A stretch of 64,000 nt of DNA from CBDDFV01 sp965227335 (GCA_965227335.1 CBDDFV010000009.1:620001-684000); one strand, 5' to 3'. Numbered from the stretch's first letter, positions 26,131-36,527 are shown. The notes: generated from the sequence alone by a model not told the origin. Made by a program: numbers and translations.

Positions 26131-26408
26131 TGGAAACGCTCGTCCTCCTGCTGACGATCTTCGCCCTCGCGATCTTCGTCGGCTTCGAGATCATCACCAA
26201 GGTCCCGCCCACGCTGCACACGCCGCTCATGTCCGGCTCGAACGCGATCTCCGGGATCACGCTCGTCGGGGCGTTGCTCGCGGCGGGGTACGACAACACG
26301 CTGCTGACGACGATTCTCGGCTTCACGGCGGTCGTCTTCGCCACGATCAACGTGGTGGGGGGCTTCCTCGTGACGCACCGCATGCTCGAGATGTTCAAAC
26401 GCAAGTAG
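26130..26408 (+). CDS. pntAB: NAD(P) transhydrogenase alpha subunit part 2 (membrane)
   Basis: 92 residues with three hydrophobic segments (about 4-20, 30-52, 56-80) and the family stretch GFEIITKVPPTLHTPLMSG-NAISGI. It forms the first membrane helices of the proton channel with PntB. Separate part-1/part-2 alpha genes match the Rhodospirillum-type arrangement, not the fused E. coli PntA. Confidence 0.95.
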   Translation: METLVLLLTIFALAIFVGFEIITKVPPTLHTPLMSGSNAISGITLVGALLAAGYDNTLLTTILGFTAVVFATINVVGGFLVTHRMLEMFKRK

Positions 26409-26417
26409 GACCGGTCG

Positions 26418-27824
26418 ATGGATCCCAATCTCCGAAACCTGTTCTACCTGCTCGCCGCGATCCTGTTCGTCATGGGGATCAAGGGCCTCGCCCATCCGCG
26501 CACGGCGGTGCGCGGCAACCTGATGGGCGCGTGCGGCATGCTCATCGCCGTCGTCGTGACCCTCATCGACGTCCAGATCATCGGCTGGCCGTGGATTCTG
26601 GCCGGACTCGCGATCGGCGCCGTGATCGGGGTGGTCGTGGCGATCCGCATTCCCATGACGGCGATGCCCGAACTCGTCGCCGCGTTCAACGGCTTCGGCG
26701 GTCTCGCGTCGTTCCTGGTCGCCGCGGCGGAGTTGCACCGGCTCGCCCAGCCGGGCGTGTTCGACGAACTGGCGCAGGCCGACCGCAATACGGTCATGCT
26801 CGCGATCGGCGCCTCCGGGCTCATCGGCGCGGTGACGACCGCCGGCAGCGCCGTGGCCGTGGTCAAGCTGCTCGAGAAGAAGTGGATCGAGAAGCTGAAG
26901 TTCCCGGGACAGCTGTTCTTCAACGGCGGCTTCGCCGTCGCGGCGGCGGGATTCGCCGCGGTCATGCTCGTCGAGGGACCGGTGGAGTGGCTCTACTGGG
27001 CCGTCGTCATCATCGGCCTCATGCTCGGCGTCACCCTCACCACCCGAATCGGCGGGGCGGACATGCCCGTCGTGGTGGCGTTGCTGAACTCCTACTCCGG
27101 ACTCGCGGCGGCGGCGACGGGGTTCGTGATCTCCAACAACGTGCTCATCATCTCCGGCTCCCTGGTGGGCGCGTCGGGGCTGATCCTCACCAAGATCATG
27201 TGCGTGGCGATGAACCGATCGCTGACCAACGTCCTCTTCGGCGTCATGGCCGACGCGGAGGACGCTCCGACCGCCGACGAAGTCTACGAAGGCAAGGTCA
27301 AGTCGGCGTCGGCGGACGAGGTCGCGATGATGTTCGACTCCGCCCGCAAGGTGCTGATCGTCCCCGGGTACGGGATGGCCGTCGCCCAGGCCCAGCACGC
27401 CGTACGCGATCTCGGAAACCTGCTCGAAGAGCGGGGCGTGCACGTGGACTACGGAATCCACCCCGTCGCCGGCCGCATGCCGGGACACATGAACGTCCTC
27501 CTCGCGGAGGCGGACGTCCCGTACGACAAGCTCCAGGAGATGGACGCCGTCAACGCGGAGATGGACCAGGTCGACGTGGCCATCGTGATCGGGGCGAATG
27601 ACACCGTGAACCCCGCCGCGCGTCTCGATCCGACCAGCCCCATCGCCGGCATGCCGATCATCGACGTCGACCGGGCCCGCACCGTGGTCGTGATCAAACG
27701 CAGCCTCAGTCCCGGGTTCGCGGGCATCCCGAACCCGCTGTTCGCGGCGGACAACTGCCTCATGCTCTTCGGCGACGGGAAGAAGATGATGCTTGATCTC
27801 GCCACCGCGGTGAAGGAATCCTGA
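26418..27824 (+). CDS. pntB: NAD(P) transhydrogenase beta subunit
   Basis: 468 residues. Eight to nine membrane helices occupy about residues 5-260, with IRIPMTAMPELVAAFNGFGG at the conserved loop. The cytoplasmic NADP(H)-binding domain III follows, with the inverted Rossmann motif VPGYGMAVAQAQHAV and the lid segments HPVAGRMPGHMNVLLAEA and GANDTVNPAA. It couples proton entry to NADPH formation. It is the last gene of the pnt operon. A GC-rich palindrome (ACGGCCCCGGGCCGT) directly after the stop may assist termination. Confidence 0.96.
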   Translation: MDPNLRNLFYLLAAILFVMGIKGLAHPRTAVRGNLMGACGMLIAVVVTLIDVQIIGWPWILAGLAIGAVIGVVVAIRIPMTAMPELVAAFNGFGGLASFLVAAAELHRLAQPGVFDELAQADRNTVMLAIGASGLIGAVTTAGSAVAVVKLLEKKWIEKLKFPGQLFFNGGFAVAAAGFAAVMLVEGPVEWLYWAVVIIGLMLGVTLTTRIGGADMPVVVALLNSYSGLAAAATGFVISNNVLIISGSLVGASGLILTKIMCVAMNRSLTNVLFGVMADAEDAPTADEVYEGKVKSASADEVAMMFDSARKVLIVPGYGMAVAQAQHAVRDLGNLLEERGVHVDYGIHPVAGRMPGHMNVLLAEADVPYDKLQEMDAVNAEMDQVDVAIVIGANDTVNPAARLDPTSPIAGMPIIDVDRARTVVVIKRSLSPGFAGIPNPLFAADNCLMLFGDGKKMMLDLATAVKES

Positions 27825-27886
27825 CGGCCCCGGGCCGTTTCAATCGCGATTCGCCCGCCGGCCGCGAACATGCGCGGCGAGATCTC

Positions 27887-27892
27887 TATACT
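27887..27892 (+). promoter_or_regulatory. Possible -10 (TATACT) for the kor operon
   Basis: TATACT lies about 82 bases before the korA start, in the 140-base gap after pntB. The -35 region is not convincing, so this is tentative. Confidence 0.3.
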
Positions 27893-27973
27893 TCCGGATC
27901 GGTCCGGCGGTCACGCCGGATGGACGTTCAATGACGGCCTCAGCAGGCCATTGGACCTGAAGGGATGACCCGG

Positions 27974-29851
27974 ATGACCACGCCGACCCACACGGTCGAG
28001 GACCAGGACCTCAAGGCTGTCTCCATCCGTTTCGTCGGCGACTCCGGCGACGGCATGCAGCTCACGGGCGGACAGTTCACCAACACTTCGGCCCTGTTCG
28101 GAAACGACATCGCGACGTTCCCCGATTTCCCGGCCGAGATCCGGGCCCCGAAGGGCACCACGTTCGGCGTCTCCGGCTTCCAGGTCCAGTTCGCGTCGAA
28201 CGACATCCACACGCCCGGCGACGAGGTCCACGCCCTCGTGGCGATGAACCCCGCGGGCCTCAAGACGAATCTCGACGACGTGGTGCCCGGCGGCATCGTG
28301 ATCGTGAACGAGGATGAGTTCACCGCCGTCAACTTCAAGAAGTGCGGCTACCCCGAAGGCTACAACCCGCTCGAGGACGATGAGCTCGCCCGCCGCTATC
28401 AGTTCTACAAGATCCCGATGAGCCGCATGACCCGGGAGTCTCTGGCCGAATCCGGGATGGGCGCGAAAGACGTTGATCGCTGCCGCAACATGTTCGCGCT
28501 CGGCGTCGTCTACTGGCTCTACGACCGCCCGCTCGACGCGACGATCGAGTACCTCACGAACTACTTCGCGAAGAAGAAGAAGAAGCCGGAGATCGCCGAG
28601 ATCAACGTCCGCGCCCTCAAGGCCGGGTACTTCCTCGGCGAGACCGCGGAGCTCTTTCCCGTCCGATTCCATGTGGCGCCCGCGAAGCTCGCGCCGGGGA
28701 CGTACCGCAAGATCAGCGGCAACGAAGCGACCGCCCTCGGCTTCACCGCCGCCGCGTACAAGGCGAAGAAGCGGCTCGTCTACTGCAGCTACCCGATCAC
28801 GCCCGCGTCCGATGTCATTCACCAGCTCGCGTCCCTCAAGGCGCACAATGTGAAGACCTTCCAGGCGGAGGACGAGATCAGCGCCGTCTGCGCCGCGATC
28901 GGCGTGGCGTACTCGGGCGACCTCGCCCTGACGGGATCGTCGGGCCCCGGAATCGCGCTCAAGGGCGAGGCGATCGGGCTCGCGGTGATGCTCGAACTGC
29001 CGATGGTCATCATCAACGTGCAGCGGGCCGGACCCGCCACCGGCCTGCCGACCAAGACCGAACAGGCGGACCTCCTCCAGGCGATGTACGGCCGGGCGAG
29101 CGAGTCCCCGGTCGTCATCGTGGCCCCGCGCGGCCCGTCCGACTGCTTCCACATGGCGATCGAAGCCTTCCGGCTCGCCGTCCGCTGCATGTGCCCCGTG
29201 ATCTTCCTCTCCGACGGCTACCTCGCCAACGGGGCCGAGCCGTGGCGCCTGCCCGACCTCGACGGCATTCCGCCCATCGAGGTCACGCACCCCGCGGAGA
29301 ACAACAACCCCGACGGCGACTTCCTGCCCTACCTCCGCGACCCGAAGACGCTCGCCCGCCCGTGGGCCGTCCCCGGCACCCCCGGGCTCGAACACCGCGT
29401 CGGCGGACTCGAGAAACAGGACGGGACCGGCAACGTCTCGTACGACCCCGACAACCACGAGCATATGGTCAAGGTCCGAGCGGAGAAGATCGCCCGCGCC
29501 ACGGAGATCATTCCGCCCCTCGAGGTCGACGGACCCGAATCCGGCGAAGCCCTGCTCCTCGGCTGGGGCGGGACCTACGGCGCTGTCTCCACCGCCGCGA
29601 CCGAACTCCGCGAACGCGGCCGCACCGTCGCCCACGCCCACCTCCGCTATCTCAACCCCTTCCCCGCCAACCTCGCAGCGGTCCTCGACCGCTACGACCG
29701 AATCATCATTCCCGAGATCAACCTCGGACAACTCCGCACGCTGATTCGCGACCGGTTCCTCATCGATGCGATCGGCGTCAACGAAGTGCGGGGCCGCATG
29801 TTCACCGTCGCCGGCCTCGTCCGGAAGACCCTCGACATCCTCGACCGCTGA
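27974..29851 (+). CDS. korA: 2-oxoglutarate:ferredoxin oxidoreductase, alpha/gamma-fused subunit
   Basis: 625 residues. An N-terminal gamma-type domain (about 1-200; SIRFVGDSGDGMQLTGGQF) is fused to the alpha-type pyrimidine-binding domain (about 235-610; YCSYPITPASDVIH, TGSSGPGIALKGEAIGLAV). The fused order is the usual KorA form in aerobic bacteria. With KorB it oxidatively decarboxylates a 2-oxo acid (most likely 2-oxoglutarate) to the acyl-CoA, reducing ferredoxin. An in-frame ATG at 27965 is possible, but AAGGG is correctly spaced for 27974. It forms an operon with korB 40 bases downstream. Confidence 0.93.
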   Translation: MTTPTHTVEDQDLKAVSIRFVGDSGDGMQLTGGQFTNTSALFGNDIATFPDFPAEIRAPKGTTFGVSGFQVQFASNDIHTPGDEVHALVAMNPAGLKTNLDDVVPGGIVIVNEDEFTAVNFKKCGYPEGYNPLEDDELARRYQFYKIPMSRMTRESLAESGMGAKDVDRCRNMFALGVVYWLYDRPLDATIEYLTNYFAKKKKKPEIAEINVRALKAGYFLGETAELFPVRFHVAPAKLAPGTYRKISGNEATALGFTAAAYKAKKRLVYCSYPITPASDVIHQLASLKAHNVKTFQAEDEISAVCAAIGVAYSGDLALTGSSGPGIALKGEAIGLAVMLELPMVIINVQRAGPATGLPTKTEQADLLQAMYGRASESPVVIVAPRGPSDCFHMAIEAFRLAVRCMCPVIFLSDGYLANGAEPWRLPDLDGIPPIEVTHPAENNNPDGDFLPYLRDPKTLARPWAVPGTPGLEHRVGGLEKQDGTGNVSYDPDNHEHMVKVRAEKIARATEIIPPLEVDGPESGEALLLGWGGTYGAVSTAATELRERGRTVAHAHLRYLNPFPANLAAVLDRYDRIIIPEINLGQLRTLIRDRFLIDAIGVNEVRGRMFTVAGLVRKTLDILDR

Positions 29852-29891
29852 CCCGCCGATCACCTGTTCGCTCCCGCCCGGAACTCCCGCC

Positions 29892-30917
<1,026 letters not shown>

Positions 30918-31093
30918 TCCGACAACGCCCGTTCTTGCCCAGCTTGAGGCAGTTGCCCAGATTGACACAACCTCGGGCGGCTGTGGCGTTTGTCGCGCGG
31001 CAATGTTTGTCGAACCGGGCGGAAAACTCTCCCTCTGAGGCAATTCATCGATATATTTAGATAGGCGGTGCTTCCGTCTGAGGAGAGAGAATA

Positions 31094-31831
31094 ATGGCGA
31101 GCAAGACCATTCTGGGCGGCCTGGGAGCGATCGGTCTTTTGACCGTCGCGGCCTCCGCGGACTTTACCATCGACTACGTCGCGGACGCCGGCGGGAACAA
31201 CCCGAACGGCCCGAGCGGTCTGTCCGCCGCGGCGACGTTCTCGATCACCGGCAACCAGCTGACGATCCTGCTGCAGAACACGAGCACCGGCGCCCCGGCC
31301 GGCGCGGAAGCGTCGGACTCGTTGCTCACGTCGATCGCGTTCAGCTTCGGCGGCGGCGTGTCGATCGTCTCCGGCGACAGTGCGATCATCGCCGCGGGCA
31401 GCACCGGACTCGGCGCCTGGTCCGACCGGTCGGCCGGCGACTCCGTGGCGGAGCAGTGGGCGTGGACCAATAACGCCGGCGGCGATTTCCTTGCCGCGTT
31501 CGATCAGGTGATCAGTACATCGAGCGGCTTCGGCGACGGCGACTACTTTGACTTCAACGGGGCCGCCAATCCGAGCCTCGGCGGACCGTTCGGGGGCATT
31601 GCGGCGAATCCGCTGACGGTGCCGCTGCCCGCTGACCAGGCCGCCGTGTCGGACGCAATCCTGTTCTCGCTGACGCTGAGCGAGTCGATCAGCGAGGCGG
31701 CGCTCTTCACGGTCGCCGAGAACGGCGCGGTCGAGTTCGGCTCCGACTTCCAGTACATGACGGTCCCCGCTCCCGCCGCGGTCGCGCTCCTCGCGCTCGC
31801 GGGCGTGACGCGTCGCCGTCGGCGCGGCTGA
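31094..31831 (+). CDS. Exported protein with PEP-CTERM-like (VPAP) sorting tail
   Basis: 245 residues: signal peptide (MASKTILGGLGAIGLLTVAASA), a beta-rich body without a recognised domain, and a C-terminal tail VPAPAAVALLALAGVTRRRRRG. This tail has the three parts of PEP-CTERM-type sorting signals: a V-P-A-P motif, a short hydrophobic helix and an Arg cluster. Exosortase-type processing and surface anchoring are inferred. GGAGAG lies before the ATG. A strong terminator follows. Confidence 0.82.
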   Translation: MASKTILGGLGAIGLLTVAASADFTIDYVADAGGNNPNGPSGLSAAATFSITGNQLTILLQNTSTGAPAGAEASDSLLTSIAFSFGGGVSIVSGDSAIIAAGSTGLGAWSDRSAGDSVAEQWAWTNNAGGDFLAAFDQVISTSSGFGDGDYFDFNGAANPSLGGPFGGIAANPLTVPLPADQAAVSDAILFSLTLSESISEAALFTVAENGAVEFGSDFQYMTVPAPAAVALLALAGVTRRRRRG

Positions 31832-31882
31832 TTCAGTTCGACTGCGTCCGCGCATCCCGTTCTCACGGAACGCATGGGACAT

Positions 31883-31920
31883 GCCCCGGTCCGCTCGCGA
31901 GCGGATCGGGGCTGTTTTCT
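31883..31920 (+). terminator. Intrinsic terminator after the PEP-CTERM-like gene
   Basis: A long stem (GCCCCG and TCCGCTCG pairing with CGAGCGGA and CGGGGC) is followed by TGTTTTCT. It is convergent with the small minus-strand gene ending at 31962. Confidence 0.85.
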
Positions 31921-31961
31921 TTCAGAGCGTTCGTTTGAGCCGCGCCGTCGCCGGCGACTCG

Positions 31962-32216
31962 TCAGGTCTTGGCCTTCTGGCCCGCCTGAATCATCGCGAC
32001 GGCCTGGTCCGGGTCGATCATGCCCTCCGCCACGTACGCCGCGATCTCACGCTTGGTCGCTTCCTTCGACCGTGTGGTCAGCACGGTGGTGAACGACCAG
32101 GCGATCGTCCACAGGATCCCCACGACGCCGCTGACGGCGAACAGCATGATCGGGATGAACTCGCCGTCGTCGACGATGTCGAGCACGGCATGCACCACTT
32201 CACTCTCGTTACACAT
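31962..32216 (-). CDS. Small one-TM protein with SHOCT-like tail
   Basis: 84 residues from the ATG at 32216, which has GGAG about 8 bases upstream; the GTG at 32246 would add only ten residues. One membrane helix (about 21-44; IPIMLFAVSGVVGILWTIAW) is followed by a cytoplasmic helical tail, KREIAAYVAEGMIDPDQAVAMIQ, resembling short SHOCT-type oligomerisation tails. The function is unknown. It lies downstream of the P-type ATPase on the same strand but is separated by a terminator, so it is probably transcribed independently. Confidence 0.65.
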   Translation of the reverse strand: MCNESEVVHAVLDIVDDGEFIPIMLFAVSGVVGILWTIAWSFTTVLTTRSKEATKREIAAYVAEGMIDPDQAVAMIQAGQKAKT

Positions 32217-32356
32217 CAGATCGCTCCGCCCTGAGCCTCCTCGCACCTCGCCGCGCCCCGAGGGAGCGGCCGGATGCGACCATTAACACTTTGGAATTCA
32301 GGGCCCCGGATTTCAACCGCGGCGAGACCAGGCGGGGTCAATTCCAGCATTCCATC

Positions 32357-32394
32357 AAGAAAACACCCGCCCCCGAGGCGAGGGGGCGGGCGTT
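32357..32394 (-). terminator. Intrinsic terminator of the P-type ATPase gene
   Basis: Read on the minus strand, ACGCCCGCCCCC pairs with GGGGGCGGGTGT and is followed by TTTTC. It lies about 40 bases past the ATPase stop. Confidence 0.85.
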
Positions 32395-32432
32395 CGCTGG
32401 TGATGCGTTCTGAATGTCGATCCGACGCCCGA

Positions 32433-34511
32433 TCAGCCGGCGGCGGCGGCGAGGGCCCGACGGGTCGGCTTGACCGGCCGGTTCGCCGCGATCCGTCGAC
32501 GGGCTTCCTCCGCCTCCGAATACTCCTCGCCGAACCGCACCAGTCGGAGACTGTTGAAGATCACGAAGAGGTAGCCGAGGGCGTAGTAGAAGGGCGTGAT
32601 CCAGATGTTGATCTGTCCGGTCGCGGCCAGCGCGAGGCCGATCACCGCGAGGAACAACGACGCCGCGATGTTCTGCCCGATCACCCCGCGGGCCTTCCGC
32701 GCGAGTTCGAGCAGGAACGGCACGTGCCGCAGATCGTCGTTCATCAGGGCCACGCCGGCGGAGTTGGTGGCGATGTCCGAGCCGGACAGCCCCATCGCCA
32801 CGCCGACGTCCGCCGAGGCGAGAATCGGGCCGTCGTTGATGCCGTCGCCGACCACCAGCGTCCGGTGGCCGCGCTGAATCAGATACTTGAGTTCCTGGTG
32901 CTTTTCTTCGGGCAGGCATTCCGCCTCGATCGCGTCGACGCCGACCGCCTGGCCGACCCGCTTCGCCACCGACAGCCGGTCGCCGGTGAAGATGCACACG
33001 CGGCGCACGCCGAGCTTGCGCATCTGGTCGACGACTTCCGGCGCGTTGCGTCGCAGCTTGTCCTCGAGACCGACGGCCCCGAGGTAGCGGTCGCCCTGCA
33101 TCACGTGGACGCCGGACATGCCCTCGATCTTCGCTTCGACCTCGCGCACCTCGGGTTCGATCGCGGGGTTGCGCTCGATCAGCCAGCCCGCACGCCCGAC
33201 GAGAATGTCGCCGCCGTCCGCGTGCGCGACGACGCCCCGTCCGTGCACTTCCTCGTACCGCTCGATCGTCTTCGGCTGAATCCGCGCCTGCCTCGCCGTC
33301 TCCAGAATCGACTTCGCCAGCGGATGGTTCGAATGCTGCTCCCCGTCCGCCGCGGCCTGCAGCAGCGAGCCGCCCTCGACGCCGTCCACCGGGGCGAGAC
33401 GGCTGACCGCGAAGCGGCCGGTGGTGAGCGTGCCCGTCTTGTCCATGACAACCGTGTCAATGCTCGCGGCGGACTCCAGCGTCCGGGTCTGCTTGATCAT
33501 GATTCCCAGACGCGCGGCGGCGGCGAAGCCGGCCACCATCGCCGTCGGGTGCGAGATCAGCAACGCCCCGGGACACGTCACCACGAGCACGGTGATCGCG
33601 CGGATCGCCGCGTCCTGACGGATCGCCTCGTCCGCACTCTTCGCGGAGAAGAACCACACGAGACCGGCGACCATCAGAACGATCGGGACGTAGTACGCCG
33701 CGAGCTGTTCGATGAGTTCCTGCCGCTCCGTCTTCGCCGACTCCGCTTCTCGGATCAGGTTCTCGACCTTACCGATCGTCGTCTCGCCGGCGACCGCGGT
33801 CACCTCGATATCGATCTGTCCGGTCAGGTTGGTGGTGCCGGCGTAGACGTCGACGCCGGCCTGCGCCTCGATCGGCACGGCTTCCCCGGTGAGGGACGCC
33901 TGGTTGATGTCGGACTGGCCGGCCACGATGCGGCCGTCGACGGGAAGGTTTTCACCCGGTCTCACCCGGACGACGTCGCCGACGCGGATCTTCGACAGCG
34001 CGACCTCGTACTCCTCGCCGTTCTCGAGCCGCCGCGCAATGTCGGGCGTGAGTTCGACGAGTTCGCGAATCGCCCGCTGCGCGCCCCAGGCGGTGCGGCT
34101 GAGGACGAGGTTGGCGATCCAGAGGAAGAACGCAAGGAAGCCCGCCGCGAGATATTCCCCGACCGCGATCGCCGCGAAGACGGCGAGGCACGCGAGGGAG
34201 TCGCTGGAGGGCCGGCCCTTGAGGACTTCACGCCACGCGCCGATGAGCAGGGGGATCAGGAGGACGATCGCCGCCACCGCGGCGGGGATCTTCGCGACCT
34301 GATCATGCATGTTCGGCATGAGCGACGTGATCCACGACGTCAGGAGCAGCACGCCGCCCGCGAGGGCGATGAAGAGCCGCTGTTCGAGCTTCTCGGCGCT
34401 CAGGGAGGCGGCGTCGTCCACGGCCCCGCTCGAGGCGAGCGCGGGCTCTGCGAGAGCAGGGAATCCCGAGTCGGGGGCGTGTTCCGAGCCGGAGGAGGCT
34501 GCGTCGGCCAT
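32433..34511 (-). CDS. Heavy-metal-type P1B ATPase with CPG motif
   Basis: 692 residues, no N-terminal heavy-metal-associated domain. It contains the A-domain SLTGEAVPIEA, the membrane motif TCPGALLISHPTA (CPG at 313-315), the phosphorylation site DKTGTLTTG (Asp357), the nucleotide-domain SNHPLAKSI His-Pro and GDGINDGPILASADVG. These are the hallmarks of P1B metal exporters, but CPG replaces the usual CPC or SPC transport motif, so the metal cannot be assigned. Six to eight TM helices are visible. GGAG precedes the start. The gene is divergent from gpsA. Confidence 0.9.
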   Translation of the reverse strand: MADAASSGSEHAPDSGFPALAEPALASSGAVDDAASLSAEKLEQRLFIALAGGVLLLTSWITSLMPNMHDQVAKIPAAVAAIVLLIPLLIGAWREVLKGRPSSDSLACLAVFAAIAVGEYLAAGFLAFFLWIANLVLSRTAWGAQRAIRELVELTPDIARRLENGEEYEVALSKIRVGDVVRVRPGENLPVDGRIVAGQSDINQASLTGEAVPIEAQAGVDVYAGTTNLTGQIDIEVTAVAGETTIGKVENLIREAESAKTERQELIEQLAAYYVPIVLMVAGLVWFFSAKSADEAIRQDAAIRAITVLVVTCPGALLISHPTAMVAGFAAAARLGIMIKQTRTLESAASIDTVVMDKTGTLTTGRFAVSRLAPVDGVEGGSLLQAAADGEQHSNHPLAKSILETARQARIQPKTIERYEEVHGRGVVAHADGGDILVGRAGWLIERNPAIEPEVREVEAKIEGMSGVHVMQGDRYLGAVGLEDKLRRNAPEVVDQMRKLGVRRVCIFTGDRLSVAKRVGQAVGVDAIEAECLPEEKHQELKYLIQRGHRTLVVGDGINDGPILASADVGVAMGLSGSDIATNSAGVALMNDDLRHVPFLLELARKARGVIGQNIAASLFLAVIGLALAATGQINIWITPFYYALGYLFVIFNSLRLVRFGEEYSEAEEARRRIAANRPVKPTRRALAAAAG

Positions 34512-34760
34512 ACGTCACTCCGCGATATCGAGGGCGGTGAGAAAGGTAACCTGGGATGTCGCCGAGGCTTGCGGGAAAGAGGAGGTCGCTCGCCGCGGCG
34601 GGTGTCGCGTCAGCCGGCGTATCGTCAGGCGACGACGGACCGGGGGCGCGTCAAGATATGCACCGATTCGGTACGATCGGGGCCGTTCCGTGTTCGGTCG
34701 TTTGGCCGAAATCTCACATTTTTCCGCCCCGTCCGGGCCCGCCGCCTTCGAGACTGCCCC

Positions 34761-35798
34761 ATGCCGGCCGACGCTCCCATCCTTCGCTCCGCCCTCATCC
34801 TCGGTGACGGGCAGATGGCCCTCGTCATGGCCGATCTCCTGGCCCACGAGCCCGCCGCCACGCGAATCCGCCTCTGGCGACCCCGGCCCGAGACCCGGGA
34901 CGATGTCGATCGGACCAAGGTCGCGGCCCGCCTGCCGGGCTATACGCTGCCGGACCGGGTGGAGATCGTGACCGCGGATGACGCCGCCGCGACGGATCCG
35001 CCGGACCTCATCGTCAACGCGATCCCGACCCAGTTCGTCCGGGCCGTCTGGGGCCGCCTCCAGTGGTCCGAACCGCTGCCTCCGGTCGTCTGCGTGGCGA
35101 AGGGAATCGAACTCGACACCCTCCTGACGCCGAGCGAGATCATCGAGTCAGTGGTCCGGGAGCGGGGGGGCGCGACGCCGTCCGTGGTCGCGGTCTCCGG
35201 ACCCAACATCGCCCGCGAACTCGCGAACCGACTGCCGGCCACCGCTGTCGCCGCCACGTCGGACGCCGGCCTCGCCGCGCGAACCCAGCAGGCATTCACG
35301 ACGCCGTGGTTCCGCGTGTACACCCATGACGATCGAACCGGGGTCGAGATCGCGGGGGCGGCGAAGAACGTGATCGCGCTCGCGGCGGGGATGATCGACG
35401 GACTCGAGATCGGCTTCAACGCGAAGTCCGCGTTGCTCGCCCGCGGGCTGGCGGAGATCGCCCGGCTCGGCGCGGCCCTCGGCGCACGGACCGAGACGTT
35501 CTTCGGCGTGGCGGGCGTCGGCGACCTCGCCACCACGTGCTTCTGCCCGATGGGACGCAACCGAACTTGCGGCGAACGCCTCGGACGGGGCGAGACGCTG
35601 CAGGACATCCTCGATTCGACCGAGTCCGTCGTCGAAGGCGTCCCGACCACGAAGGCGATCATGGCGCTCGCACGGCGACATGACGTCGAGATGCCGATCG
35701 GCGCGGCGGTGCACGCGATCCTTTACGAAGGCCTCTCCCCCCGTGAGGCGATCGGACGCCTCATGCAGCGCGAACTGAAGGCCGAAGAGGTCGGCTGA
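34761..35798 (+). CDS. gpsA: NAD(P)H-dependent glycerol-3-phosphate dehydrogenase
   Basis: 345 residues. The family core is present: an N-terminal Rossmann segment LILGDGQMALVMA, VVCVAKGIE, VAVSGPNIARELA, the catalytic-lysine region GAAKNVIALAAGMIDG, GVAGVGDLATTCFC and the C-terminal EGVPTTKAI. It makes sn-glycerol 3-phosphate from dihydroxyacetone phosphate for phospholipid synthesis. The frame is open for more than 800 codons upstream, but that region is antisense to the ATPase; homology and the ATG at 34761 set the start. It overlaps the next gene by one base (TGATG). Confidence 0.95.
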   Translation: MPADAPILRSALILGDGQMALVMADLLAHEPAATRIRLWRPRPETRDDVDRTKVAARLPGYTLPDRVEIVTADDAAATDPPDLIVNAIPTQFVRAVWGRLQWSEPLPPVVCVAKGIELDTLLTPSEIIESVVRERGGATPSVVAVSGPNIARELANRLPATAVAATSDAGLAARTQQAFTTPWFRVYTHDDRTGVEIAGAAKNVIALAAGMIDGLEIGFNAKSALLARGLAEIARLGAALGARTETFFGVAGVGDLATTCFCPMGRNRTCGERLGRGETLQDILDSTESVVEGVPTTKAIMALARRHDVEMPIGAAVHAILYEGLSPREAIGRLMQRELKAEEVG

Positions 35799-36391
35799 TG
35801 CATGAACGCACTGATGAAATCGCCCGCGCTGCCGCGCGGCTGTTGCACGACGGACGTGTGTCCGGCCTGCGTCGCGCGATCGAAATCGCGATGGAGAAGG
35901 CCGACGACGATGTGCACGCCCCGACGGCCGGGCGTGTGCGCCAGCATCTGCAGGCGTTGTCGATGGCCACGATGGGCGCGGCGGACTACGACGCATCCGT
36001 GCGCGCATTCCTTGAGGTCGCCGAGGAACTCATGACGGCGCTCGATCGGTGCGCCGAGCCGATGACACCCTACCTCGCCGGCCGCGCCGCGCGGGGGCTG
36101 ACCGACGGCGATCACATCCTGCACATGCGGGTCTACACCGATGTGTCGCTCGAGCGGCTTATCGACGAGTTGGAGATGTATGAGTATCCGCCGCCGCAGA
36201 TCCGGACGTTCGATTCGATCCACGGTCGGTTGAATCGGCTGGTGATCGAGGATGAGGAATCGGGGGCGACGGTCTATCTGACGCGCGTGCCGCGTCAGTT
36301 CGAATCGGACGCCGGCAAGAACCTGTTCAACGGCGAGTCGATCAAGGTGGCGGATCTCGACGACGTACGTGCGTTGATCAAAGCCCGCTAG
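35798..36391 (+). CDS. Hypothetical protein translationally coupled to gpsA
   Basis: 197 residues, no recognised family. It is predominantly helical, soluble and acidic, without signal peptide or membrane segments. The start ATG overlaps the gpsA stop, indicating coupled translation. The C-terminal half (SLERLIDELEMYEYPPPQIRTFDSIHGRLNRL ... VADLDDVRALIKAR) has a charged alpha/beta pattern. It could be a lineage-specific conserved protein; no function is suggested beyond the gpsA link. REP-like hairpins follow. Confidence 0.65.
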   Translation: MHERTDEIARAAARLLHDGRVSGLRRAIEIAMEKADDDVHAPTAGRVRQHLQALSMATMGAADYDASVRAFLEVAEELMTALDRCAEPMTPYLAGRAARGLTDGDHILHMRVYTDVSLERLIDELEMYEYPPPQIRTFDSIHGRLNRLVIEDEESGATVYLTRVPRQFESDAGKNLFNGESIKVADLDDVRALIKAR

Positions 36392-36440
36392 CCAAGGGCT
36401 CCGCCCCTGGATGGGATCTTCCGGCGCGATCGCCGCCGTA

Positions 36441-36499
36441 GGTTGGGTCCACGACCCAACAAGATGCTGCAGGACCGATGTTGGGTCGTGGACCCAACC
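36441..36499. repeat. REP-like pair of inverted hairpins
   Basis: GGTTGGGTCCACGACCCAAC (36441-36460) and its exact reverse complement (36480-36499) are separated by 19 bases. Each copy is itself a hairpin: GTTGGGTC, three bases, GACCCAAC. This is the structure of a REPIN/BIME-type element. It lies in the convergent gap between the hypothetical gene and rpsA and may end both transcripts. Confidence 0.8.
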
Positions 36500-36527
36500 G
36501 GCCCTGATGCCTCGCCCGTTGCGTGCC

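Noticed and set aside
30961..30966. TTGACA before the PEP-CTERM-like gene
   Set aside because: No -10 hexamer at 16-18 bases downstream.
32274..34760. Upstream extension of gpsA by 829 codons
   Set aside because: The region is antisense to the P-type ATPase; GpsA homology begins at 34761.
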